DNA from: Paramecium sonneborni
Taxonomy: Eukaryota > Ciliophora > Oligohymenophorea > Peniculida > Parameciidae
Assembly: GCA_905182985.1 (NCBI GenBank)
Contig: CAJJDN010000114.1
Location: forward strand, 219,196-283,195
Length of the DNA stretch: 64,000 bases
Direction: 5' to 3'
The notes beneath the pieces were generated by a model. The model searched no databases. It worked only from the letters and a program-made list of their open reading frames with translations, and had not been told where the DNA came from. Each line of letters begins with the position of its first letter. Within the stretch, counting starts at the first letter, position 1. A program made the translations under genes and the position numbers. This document shows, piece by piece, positions 52,130-62,994 of this stretch.

Positions 52130-52405
52130 ATATTTTGACAATAATACATCAAATATAAATAAATAAAATATTCATAAATATCTATTCAATAAACTGGAAT
52201 TTATTAGCATATTAATTTTATTTATATTCTATAAAATAAATTATTCATAAAATACTCATCTTTATTATCTCTCTTTTATATTTTGATAGTTATTATGTTG
52301 AAATTAATAATAAATCAATAAAACAAAATATTTTAGGTATAAAAATAAATTTTTAAGCATACTTTACTTAGAATTTATTTTGAAGTTTAATTTTATCAAA
52401 ATAAA
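52130..52405. other. AT-rich intergenic region
   Basis: It lies between the convergent TIM and Rab stops. No gene seen. Confidence 0.4.
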
Positions 52406-52959
52406 TCAACAACATAGAGATTTTTTTATTTTTCTTCTGGCCCTTATACTTAAAGAGTTATTATAGTCTTTTAATTTAGACTTTCCATTTTTTTTATTTT
52501 AGTTTTTGCCAAAGTTCTAGCAACTCTTCTAAATAATTTATATACATTATATCCTGTTTTTGCTGATGCTTAAATATATTTCATTTGATTTTTCTCTAAA
52601 AATGTTTAATCAACATCAAATTCACCCTAATCTTATTTATTTCCAACTAAAAATTTAACACAATCAGAATTCAAATATTTATCTATTTCTTCTAACCATT
52701 TTTTAGCTCCTTCATAAGTATCTCTTTTTGATAAATCAAAACATATTAAGACTGCTTAAGCATTTCGATAATATCCCAAGTCTCAAGCGTTATTTTAATA
52801 TTTTTTTCTTTCAACAACCTTCTTATATAAAGCTAAACCAATTGTTGATGTTTATTATTCTGAAAATGTATTTTCTGAATATCTTTTTAATATGCTAGTT
52901 TTTCCAACATTTGAATCTCCTAGAAGGATTATTTTAAATGTGAGAGACATTTCTTTCAT
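52406..52959 (-). CDS. Rab-family GTPase with internal lesion
   Basis: The N-terminus has FKIILLGDSNVGKTSILKRY (G1 P-loop), then QQTSTIGLAL (switch I Thr), later NAQAVLICFDLS, LVGNKQDQ (G4 NKxD) and ASAKTG (G5). The G3/switch II stretch WDTAGQE plus about ten residues is missing: LETWD is followed almost directly by YYRNAQ, leaving an in-frame TGA. The prenylation end KKSLCC is reached only if the T7 run at 52421-52427 is T8; otherwise the frame ends in an unrelated tail. A functional Rab would need G3, so this copy is either a pseudogene or a misassembled gene. A partial repeat is at 53741-54135. Confidence 0.65.
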
Positions 52960-54915
52960 TAATTAAAATATGTAAAAAGAAGAAAAAGAAAATAAAAAAA
53001 AATTAGCATAAAAAATTGAGTTTCTATTTGTACTATTCATATCATAAATAAAGCCTGGTGTATATAATGATGAATATTTGGCAATTTATTATGCTAAAAA
53101 GAATAAGTATAAGAAGATATCATATAAAATACCATCAACAGTGATAGATGAATATGATAGAAAAATTTGTAGATTTGAAGATAAGTTAACTAAAGTAGCA
53201 ATGGAAAGATAAAGTTTGATAAGGTATTATTAATAATACTTCGAGAGAATAATCAAAGACCCCAAATAAAAAAGAAATTTTGAATAAAATAATTACTTAA
53301 ATCTAAACACATTTATAATAGAAAGAAAAAGAACTTTTTGAAAAAATTCATTGTGATACTCCTGTGGCATAACTTGAAAAGAAAAAGTCTTAATTTTTTT
53401 AAGCAAAGTAACATTTATAGTTATTGGAAACAATGGGTTATAAATTTGTAGAGTAAGAGGTAAGTAGAATGAAATTTAATCATCTTAAGTAAATTCATTC
53501 TTAACCTGTTACTCCAAAAAAATCATAAACAAGATCTCAATCTATTTAAAATATCGAAAATGAAAATAAAGAAGATATTAAATAGTAATTAAGTGAAAGA
53601 GTTGAGAGAATATAAAGTAAGGTAAATTAATAAATGGCCCGTTTAGGATTAAAAAGTGTAAACTTATCTCCTGATTCTATTTTGATTAAAAAAAAATGTT
53701 AGAAATAATTGAAAAGAACTAAAAGTTAATCTCCTCTTANGATGCTTAAATATATTTCATTTGATTTTTCTCTAAAAATGTTTAATCAACATCAAATTCA
53801 CCCTAATCTTATTTATTTCCAACTAAAAATTTAACACAATCAGAATTCAAATATTTATCTATTTCTTCTAACCATTTTTTAGCTCCTTCATAAGTATCTC
53901 TTTTTGATAAATCAAAACATATTAAGACTGCTTAAGCATTTCGATAATATCCCAAGTCTCAAGCGTTATTTTAATATTTTTTTCTTTCAACAACCTTCTT
54001 ATATAAAGCTAAACCAATTGTTGATGTTTATTATTCTGAAAATGTATTTTCTGAATATCTTTTTAATATGCTAGTTTTTCCAACATTTGAATCTCCTAGA
54101 AGGATTATTTTAAATGTGAGAGACATTTCTTTCATTAATTAAAATATGTAAAAAGAAGAAAAAGAAAATAAAAAAAAATTAGCATAAAAAATTGAGTTTC
54201 TATTTGTACTATTCATATCATAAATAAAGCCTGGTGTATATAATGATGAATATTTGGCAATTTATTATGCTAAAAAGAATAAGTATAAGAAGATATCATA
54301 TAAAATACCATCAACAGTGATAGATGAATATGATAGAAAAATTTGTAGATTTGAAGATAAGTTAACTAAAGTAGCAATGGAAAGATAAAGTTTGATAAGG
54401 TATTATTAATAATACTTCGAGAGAATAATCAAAGACCCCAAATAAAAAAGAAATTTTGAATAAAATAATTACTTAAATCTAAACACATTTATAATAGAAA
54501 GAAAAAGAACTTTTTGAAAAAATTCATTGTGATACTCCTGTGGCATAACTTGAAAAGAAAAAGTCTTAATTTTTTTAAGCAAAGTAACATTTATAGTTAT
54601 TGGAAACAATGGGTTATAAATTTGTAGAGTAAGAGGTAAGTAGAATGAAATTTAATCATCTTAAGTAAATTCATTCTTAACCTGTTACTCCAAAAAAATC
54701 ATAAACAAGATCTCAATCTATTTAAAATATCGAAAATGAAAATAAAGAAGATATTAAATAGTAATTAAGTGAAAGAGTTGAGAGAATATAAAGTAAGGTA
54801 AATTAATAAATGGCCCGTTTAGGATTAAAAAGTGTAAACTTATCTCCTGATTCTATTTTGATTAAAAAAAAATGTTAGAAATAATTGAAAAGAACTAAAA
54901 GTTAATCTCCTCTTA
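52565..54915. repeat. unmerged contig overlap around N at 53740
   Basis: Bases 52565-53739 (1175 nt) recur at 53741-54915 after a single N. It duplicates the 5' part of the Rab gene and the 5' part of the following coiled-coil gene. Only the second copy of the latter is complete. Confidence 0.85.
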
Positions 54916-55208
54916 ACTTTGAGATGAGTTAACCTTAAAATTAAAATTATCATTTTATTGGTAAGAAACCTCAATTTTCTATGTTTAAGAAATATTAGTT
55001 GAAATTGGATGAGGAATTATAAAAACCAAAGGATATTAACGGTGTAATCAATTATTGCAATACTGAAAGATTAGAATTATAGAATATGACAAAAGATATT
55101 TTAAAGAAGAGAAGAGTATAATTTAGAAAATTTAGAATTATTTAAAAAGAATTATCAACAGTGGGAGAATTAGGTTTTGATGGACTTAAAAGCAAATACT
55201 TTTAATGA
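54146..55208 (+). CDS. unrecognised Lys/Gln-rich coiled-coil protein
   Basis: The predicted protein is about 346 aa with a 22-nt intron (GTATTATTAATAATACTTCGAG); a second possible 24-nt intron near the start keeps the frame. The N-terminus is MQKEEKENKKKLAQK, followed by YNDEYLAIYYAKKNKYKKIS. The body is highly charged with Ser/Gln patches (SQSIQNIENENKEDI, SPDSILIKKKC) and ends TVGELGFDGLKSKYF. The ATG lies only about 10 bp from the divergent Rab ATG, so the true start could be further in. A truncated copy occupies 52970-53739. No family recognised. Confidence 0.55.
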
Positions 55209-55302
55209 TGAATTAAGTAATTTATAAGTATGATTTAGACTTTATTATAATTTGTTATTTTTGTTTTTTATAATAATAATAGAAGTATGAAATGTAAAAA
55301 AA

Positions 55303-55764
55303 TCAATACAAAAATGAATAATTAAATTGTTTTTATTTTTAACTTAAACTACGCAATCCTCCAAGATTCATAAAATATTGTTTAGTTTTATTCCATTCTT
55401 TATCAAAATGATTTTTAGAATATGATGATTTTTTATGACTAATTTTGGATAATAGCAATTCATTTTCTTTTCTAATTTATTGTTATTCACTTTTCTTTCT
55501 AAATTCAAAACTAGAAACACGTTTTGGTTTTCCAACTCGACTAGTTTCACTCTTCATAATATTTGTAATTTTCTCTAATAATAATCTATTATCTTTTTCT
55601 ATTTATGTATATCTATCTTCTAAGATTCTTATTTTTTTCAAATTAGGAATTTTATCAATTGTTGGATTGATATGAATGAAAGGTTAAACTTATTATAATC
55701 GGCTGAATCCATCAAGAATATCTTTTTCTAATTGGACTCTAATGTGAGGTTTTGGTCGATGCAT
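55303..55764 (-). CDS. CFAP97-domain (CFAP97D-like) ciliary protein
   Basis: An intronless frame of 153 aa. The core NPTIDKIPNLKKIRILEDRY followed by TQIEKDNRLLLEKITNIM matches the CFAP97 (Hemingway/KIAA1430) domain, whose hallmark is the E-R-Y-x-x-I-E-x-E/D-N-R-L-L-L-x-K-I/M-x-x-I-M helix. The C-terminal half is basic (KPKRVSSFEFRKKSEQQ), with FMNLGGLRSL near the end. Small CFAP97D proteins are needed for sperm and ciliary motility in animals; an axonemal role is inferred. Confidence 0.8.
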
Positions 55765-56254
55765 TATATTTTAGTGATTTAATAAAAAATTAATCAGTTA
55801 ATGATAATAGTGAATCAAATTCAGAAAATTATAATTTAAATCTATTTTAGAACAATAAGATTGAATAAAAATTATGAAATAATATAAAAATCAACAATTA
55901 AGTAGTATCCACATATAGAAAGAATCAAAATAATAATATAATATTGATTTTTGGTATTGTAAATAATATCACTGTATTAATTGATATTTAGGAGTCGTCT
56001 CACTGCATTCTGCTTACTGGAGCTTCCTTCTATCTTTTATAAATTGAATTTCATATACAATAATTCTAATTCATCATTACTTTCTTCCATCTGGTGAAAT
56101 TAACTTTGTAAATAGGAAAGATTTTGTATCAATAATTTATGATTGGTAAGTATTGATAACATTGGAGATTACATGAAAGATCTCTATATAGAATTCTTGA
56201 GTAAAGGTTGTCTAAATAATGTTGCTGTAATTCTTAAAAACATAATTATTAATA
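55765..56254. other. region without supported gene
   Basis: It is the upstream region of two divergent genes. A short frame at 56174-56253 (MKDLYIEFLSKGC...) might be an upstream exon of the ECTF-repeat gene but joins it out of frame. Nothing else seen. Confidence 0.35.
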
Positions 56255-57412
56255 ATGGTTTAATTTGTTAACGAATTTATAGAATATTGTAGAATCATAG
56301 GAATATTGGAGAAAGATTAAATTTTTGAATCAACTTTTGATGACTTAGGTTAAATACTATTTATGCATTTGGTTACATTAAATAAACAATCATTGATTGA
56401 TTTATCAAATAGAATCTCATAAATATGGTTAATGAAATAAAACATCTCAAAACCTATTCCTTATCATAACAATTCAAAGTAATTAACTACTAGAAGTAAA
56501 CATAGTCAATCCACTCCTTAAGATTCTAAATCTTTATAAAGCACTAATAATTAATCTACAGTTTATCTTTATGATTAATATATAAATAAAGAAGAAAAGA
56601 AAATAGTATAATCATAAAAAGTTATTGAAGATCAATTAAAAGAATGTACATTTTAACCATAAATATCAAAAAAGAGTCAGCAATTAGATACAACTGCACC
56701 TGTTTATGAAAGATTATCAAAATTTGGATATGATTAAAGAATGAAACATCAAATTAGTATGGAAATAAAAACTAAAAGTGAATTAAAATAATGTACTTTC
56801 AGACCATAAGTTAATCAGAGTATTTCTAAGACTTCAGAAGGTGATCCATTCTCTAGATTATACTAAAATGCATTGTCATAAAGATAATAAAAACCAATTA
56901 GTCAGGAAAAAATTTATCCATTCAAACCTTAATTGATAAGTTAGCCTATTGAATAATAAGAATATTTATCAATTCCAGTTGAAGATAGACTCTATAATCA
57001 TTTCTTTGATTAACAATAACAACTTGTCTAATTATAATAAAATGAAAGTTAAGCTTAATTAGATGAATGTACATTTACTCCTAACATTAATCAATATGCT
57101 TCTCATTAATAAGGTTCAGAATAAAAAATTAAGGTATTTGAAAGACTTTATAATAAATCATCAGCTATTAAATCTGCTTCAGGAATTAAAGAATAAAATC
57201 TTAATCAATTTTCTATTTCTAAATAATCTGATAAAATTATTAAAAATGCTAATTCAGATAACTCCAAATATGTATCACAATTTTAAATTGATTAATCTCC
57301 TTTTGATAGATTGCATAGTGAACACAAAAGAATTGAAAAAAAGAAAAAAGTTAAAGAAAATTAAATTTTCAGTAGCTTACCATTCAAACCTTAAACAAAT
57401 AATAAGAAATGA
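56255..57412 (+). CDS. protein with repeated (E/K)(E/Q)CTF-P modules
   Basis: An intronless frame of 385 aa. The N-terminal 60 residues form a possible EF-hand-like or helical module (FIEYCRIIGILEKDQ, FDDLGQILFMHL). The rest has regularly spaced units: KECTFQPQI, KQCTFRPQV, YPFKPQL, DECTFTPNI, LPFKPQT, each followed by 20-40 residues containing a YERL/FERLY or FDRLH motif. Such CTF-P plus RLY units occur in large basal-body and ciliary proteins of ciliates; assignment to cilia is inference. The start at 56255 is the first ATG in frame. Confidence 0.6.
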
Positions 57413-58428
57413 ACTTATATATATTATCCGTTTTCTTTTGTTATTAATTTTAAGCTATATTATTTTAACTTAACAACTATATTATAAAACTAATTCAAAT
57501 AATTTATATTATTTAAAGCCGTTTTAGCGACTCAAAATTTTTGAGGTTTCTAATTATTTTCTTAAAATTATTATTTCCTTGTTAATTCACTTAATTTTTT
57601 TATTTTTATTGAGTACTCTCAACATTTAATATATATAATATATATATATTTTTTTTTTTTAAAGAACGAATGATTAGCTAAAATTAATAGATAAAATTTT
57701 GTTTTTGAATATTGGGAATGGTAAAGAATAATAAAAGTTTGTTATGACAGACAAAAGAACATTACTAAAATTAAAACTTAATTATTTCTATATTTAAATT
57801 ATATTCTTATATTGAACTCTAATAATTAAATGATTTCATCAATGTCAATAACACTTGATTAAAATTTATGGAATCAATTTTAAGTCATTTTCAATACTTT
57901 ATGATAAAATGGTTGGAACCAATCTAATGTTATTTAATGAAATGGATTAAGATTAATTTACAGAAAAAATTTTCAACAATATAGTTTGTTGAGTTATTGC
58001 TACTACAAATGAACTCTTGGTTATAATAAAAGCATACACACATCCATTATAAAAGCTACAGGAAAGAAATATAAGAAAAAATAAAATACACGTCGCTCTT
58101 ATGTTTTATGAATCTAATCTGATCACTTATTGGATTTAGGAATACTTTTTATAGATACAATAGAGTTAATTTAGAATCGAGATGTTTTGAAGAGATTAAA
58201 AATAAAGAATAGGAATTTTTAACTAAATGTGCATAATGATGTATTGTTCCTAAAATTTTAAATCTGAAATATGGTTCTAATGAATTTCTCTTTGAATTAG
58301 TTATAAATCATTTAATTTTAATAATCAAATCTAGTGAAATCGAATTATTCTTTTGATACGATTTAATTAGATGTATTTACACAAGCAAAATTTAAATTAC
58401 AAATCTTATAATAAAATATAAATTATAA
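57413..58428 (+). pseudogene. no intact gene; possible decayed coding fragments
   Basis: It contains a TA repeat and T-run near 57628-57660. Between 57860 and 58400 protein-like plus-strand pieces occur in different frames (FSILYDKMVGTNLMLFNEMD, VIATTNELLVIIKAYTHP, RCFEEIKNKEQEFLTKC), each closed by TGA. They could be a degraded gene. I do not recognise a family. Confidence 0.3.
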
Positions 58429-58875
58429 ATGGATGAAGCAATCTATATCAAATAATATATTTTAAATGATGAAATAGATGAGTATGATCTTGAATGTAGT
58501 TTTAGATAACTGTAATAGAATGTAGAAGAAGAATCTTTAGAACATTTATACTAATCTATGATGTAGTGTCAATCTAATCATGATTATAATGATTTCAATA
58601 AAAACTTATCATAAAAAAGAAAGATCAATGATATGAGGTATCCACATATTTATAATCATATCTTCTATAGATTCTCCTATCTGGAAGATAAGAGAATTTT
58701 AGAATTGGTTATTTAACTTGGACCTAATTTCAATAAAATAGTAAAATATTTTCCAGGAAAAACTATGAATATGATTAAGAATAGATATTATAAAAAGTTA
58801 AGATACAATAAGGATGATTATTTGGGTGACAAAGACAATATAAAAACTAATCATAAAGTAAAAAAGGACACTTGA
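58429..58875 (+). CDS. small Myb-like domain protein
   Basis: The predicted protein is 137 aa with one 33-nt intron (GTATCCACAT...CTATAG) interrupting the ATG-AG|A junction. The N-terminus is acidic (DEIDEYDLECSF). After the intron a SANT/Myb-like three-helix unit follows: YLEDKRILELVIQLGPNFNK, IVKYFPGKTMNMIKNRYYKK. This resembles a Myb R-repeat with helix 3 PGKT-xx-IKNRYY and in which the first Trp is replaced. It is probably nuclear and DNA-binding. Confidence 0.65.
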
Positions 58876-59321
58876 AAACCTTCTCACACACAGAATACTT
58901 TAAATATATTCATATATTAATTTAAATATTATAAGATTAATAAATTTTCACATACAAACTAAGTAAGATGGAATATAAAAACAATTATTGAAAATCATCT
59001 TCGTGGTATATTATATTATAAAAATTTTAAATTTATCAAATGATAGGTAATTTTTATTATCGAATTAATAAATTATCTGATTTAAAATTATTTGGTTAAC
59101 ATTCTATGTATTCTAATAGTAATAATCATTCTTATTCTAAAGACTTTAAAGAATTCTTTACCAAAACTTATTAAAAATAAACCAATACTAATTACAAATA
59201 ATATTATCAATCTAAAATTATCTTCTTTTGCTTCTTTGCTGAGTAAATAAATAATGTTAAATAACACTATTGTTTAGATTAAATATTTTAACAATCATTT
59301 TAGAATAATTAATAATAAATT
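58876..59321 (+). other. upstream region of VPS8, open in frame
   Basis: From ATG 59040 the frame stays open into the VPS8 gene (MIGNFYYRINKLSDLKLFGQ, Ser/Asn-rich). The composition is poorer than the downstream protein, so I place the VPS8 start at 59322, but an N-terminal extension of 94 residues is possible. Confidence 0.35.
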
Positions 59322-62300
59322 ATGTCATCGGATTAAAAGAAATAGAAAAAAGAGAAAATAAAAATATAACCAAACAAAAATGTGAATATAGAGGATTACA
59401 TTGTGAATACTGTTCATAGTAATTTTTAAGAGTTTTTTGATTATAAAAAAGAATTATGTGGATTACCTACTTACATTACGATGAATAATGACTTAGTGTT
59501 TGTTGGAATGGAATATTCATACATTTATGTTTTCTAATAAGTAATTATTAAGTAAACAGTTAGGATAATGATTTTAAACAAGGATATAAAATACTTGGAA
59601 AGGATACTCAAATTTATAGAGGTTAAGTGAAAATGATATAAATTTCTAATGATAACTAATTATTATTAGTGACATATTCAAATAATGAGTTTGTGATCTT
59701 TAGTTTGAGAGTAAAATTAATAAAAATATAAATAATAAGTCCTTCAAAGAGGTTTTGCAGCATAGATACTAACATCTAAAATATGCTTATATGGTGCCTT
59801 TATCGATTAATTAAGAGCATTTACTTTAATTAAGAAAGGAATAATATTATGAAATAATTGTTCATTTGGAAAACAATTATTTATTAAAGGTTCCTTTAGA
59901 AGTAAATATTACTACATTAGAACAAAAAATAGCAATTCCAATTTATAAATTTGGTGAACCTTGTGAAAAATAAAAGATCAAACATAATAGACATGCTGTA
60001 AATTTTTAGATTTAGTATTATAGAAAGTGATTGAAAATGATTATGTGATACCTTAATTATCTATAATTTAAGATGTATCAATAATGGATACATGTTATGA
60101 AGAATTTATATAATGTATGGATGACAGAGAAAGCACAGCTTCATTTGGAAGTCAATTAGATTAATCTCCAACAAAAAAAAAGAAAAATAATTTCTTTAAA
60201 TCTTTATTTTAAAGTAGCACTAATTCAAAATAAGAATAAACAGAAGAAACAAATGAATATGTATTTAGCACACAATTTGTAATATTTAATCAAATAATTT
60301 AAGTATTTAATGGCTGTAGGATTTGTTAATAAAATTTAAGTTGTTAAAGTATTTTTTGGTAACAAATTAAATGAAGAACAATCAAAAATTTAATTATTAT
60401 TAAACTTTTAAAGACCTGATGCTTAGATTTATAATATAGTTTTTAATTAACCTTTAGCAAATGATGAATATAATTCAAGATGTTCTTGTGCTTGGGGTTT
60501 AGGAAGTTTTAAGGAAACAAATAAGAGATATGTATTATTAATTATAAATTGGGGATACAGGGAATATTATGCTTTTAAAGTAATGTCTAGTGATTACAAA
60601 ATTTAAGTAATTTAAGGAGGTCACTTTTATAATTCAGTAGATTTAACTTAATTAAAAGAATTCCCTATAGTATGCAATTTTATAACAAATTCTGTGTTTT
60701 TTTCAGTTCAGAATAATAAATTAAATTAGACAATTATAAAATTAATGACAACTTCTTAATTTGAATTTGGTGTTCCATTCACTTTGAGTTAAATTGAAAA
60801 GCATTTTAATTAAGAAAAGCATATCTAAACATTGCAAAATGGTCAATATAATCCTAAGTTTTATACTTTTGTAAGAGAAAATAAGTAGGAGGTTACTATT
60901 AATTAAAGTGTAATGGATTCAATTAATGATGGTTATTAGATATCAAATGATATAATTTTGAATTATAAATAATTGCATCCAAATTGTAAGATTTCTAATA
61001 AAATTTAGTATAAATAATTTATAAAAATGAATAGTGTTATATTTTAAATGGAACAGAATTATAATCTATTCGTCTAAAGAAATGGGATGAATTATTATTT
61101 GAGTAAAGTGATAATAATGAATGGGAAAAATGTTTTTAAACTGCAGTAGACATCCATAGAGGTTATTTGACTTTATTATGCAATATACCTGAAAATGATG
61201 TTTAAAGACATTTCTGTATAAAAGAAACATGCTGTAAATTAGGATTACAATATATGCTATCATAATTACCAAATAAATAATTAAAAAACAGTAAATCAGT
61301 TTTAACTATAATGTATTTCTTAATAAAAACTCAAAATGAAGAATATTTATTTGAATCAATAGAGGATCTAATGGTAGGATGTGGTTATAGAAATGTGTTT
61401 TATGATTATTTAAGAGAATTATTGTAATAACATTAAGTTAACATTCCATATTAGCATTAATTAAAAGTTTTAAAGATGTTTATTGAAATGGAAGATAAGG
61501 AAACTTGTACTAAATTAATAATGTCAATATAAAACATATAGAAATATGATCCAAAAGGATTAATAGATTTTTGTTTAGAGAAGGATTTAATAGAACCGAT
61601 GATGCATATTTGTTCATAAATTAATGACTTTCTGACACCTTATTTAAGAATCTTAACACTTGTTAGTATTTTATCAAGTAAGAATGGTTTAACTGAAGAG
61701 GAGAATAGAAATATTACTACTTTGAGTTTGGATTAATGTAAAGGATGTCTTTTCAGGTATTTGAATTAATTAAATAAGTTTTTTATCATTTTGTTTTACT
61801 GGTCAAAATCAATAGAATCCAGAATCATTTTTTACTGATAGACAGTTCAAAGCAATGTTTAAAGATTTATTAGAATATATATTTGATTTGGATAATATAC
61901 AAAAGTTATTTGAGATAGATTACATAAAGACTTTAGAAGTATTTCTGTAAGTTTTTTCAGAGAGAATACAAGAAAATTTCAAGTAATTTTTAAATGAAGG
62001 AAAAGATATAAACATTGAATTATCTAATGAATTAATGAATGGTTATTTGCCAGAAATATTGGGTAAAAATAATTATTAATATTATTAGATATCGAATAAA
62101 CAGAATATCATCTAAGAATTTTATCTAAAATTTATGTAATGGTAAAAATGGCAGAACAAATGTATTATAGTAAGTTAAATAATGGAAAATAAATAGAAGA
62201 ATATATGTATTATTCATGTGCATTTTCAACAAATGTTTTTGGTATTTGTCCATTTTATTTTAATGTGAATCATATTACGATTAACCTTATAAATTATATG

Positions 62301-62912
62301 GATGTACTAAGATTTTAACAAAGTACTATGTTTGACATAACTTGGATATTAAGAGGGAGAGTTTAAAAAGACTTACCAGCTGAATTAGTAAAGAATGAAT
62401 TTTTACACAAAGTAATGTTAAAAGTAGAGAAACAATTTGAAGGACAATTTAAATTATTAGAAGAATTACGTTAAAAGGCATAAGAAAGCAATTGGTATAA
62501 ATAGAATTAAATATAAAATAGGATTTGGATGGAAGCCTTTTGTTTAATAAAAATGAAACGAATACCTGAAGCATTATATTTATATATGAGACATCCAGAT
62601 ACAATGTTATCTGAACGTGTTTTTACAGCATTAGCAGTTCAATTGAGATCAAAACAATAAGATGAATTCATTTTAGATTGGATTTATAAGAATTTGGGTT
62701 TACTTGCTGCAGAGAATTCACAAAAACTATTTTAATTACTTTATACATATAAAAAGGATGAATTATTGGAAGTATTCAAAGAACTTAAACAAGCTGGAGT
62801 TGTATTAGTAGATTAAAAAATAAAGAATCAACATTAGATGAATCTCTTAGAAGGATTTATAGAATATTTAAAGCCAAGAATGTAAATAGATGAGAATCTT
62901 TTGAACATATGA
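59322..62912 (+). CDS. VPS8: VPS8-like CORVET subunit
   Basis: A large protein of roughly 1150-1190 aa. It opens with a basic leader, then GLPTYITMNNDLVFVGMEYS and a WD-like N-terminal region (NDNQLLLVTYSNNEFVIFSL). The centre contains the VPS8 signature region: DPKGLIDFCLEKDLIEPMMH followed by INDFLTPYLRIL. The C-terminal third has a clathrin-heavy-chain-repeat-like helical solenoid (ALYLYMRHPDTMLSERVFTA, AENSQKLFQLLYTYKKDELL). Introns of 23 and 26 nt were placed at about 59540 and 62065; at least one more near 61760 is needed. VPS8 links Rab5 to the CORVET tether at early endosomes; ciliates have several VPS8 paralogs. Confidence 0.75.
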
Positions 62913-62994
62913 AAAGCATGACTATTTGTATATGTATTTGGATAAATAATAATAATAATAATAATAATTTATAATTTATAATAATAATACTTAA
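62913..62994. repeat. TAA microsatellite between VPS8 and DNAI2
   Basis: TAATAATAATAATAATAAT-type sequence at about 62944-62968 lies in the short gap between the convergent stops. It is a simple repeat. Confidence 0.6.

Noticed and set aside
57063..57473. 136-codon plus frame without any TAA/TAG
   Set aside because: It is an out-of-frame shadow of the ECTF-repeat gene, whose own frame (TGA-only stops) covers the entire region with recognisable motifs.
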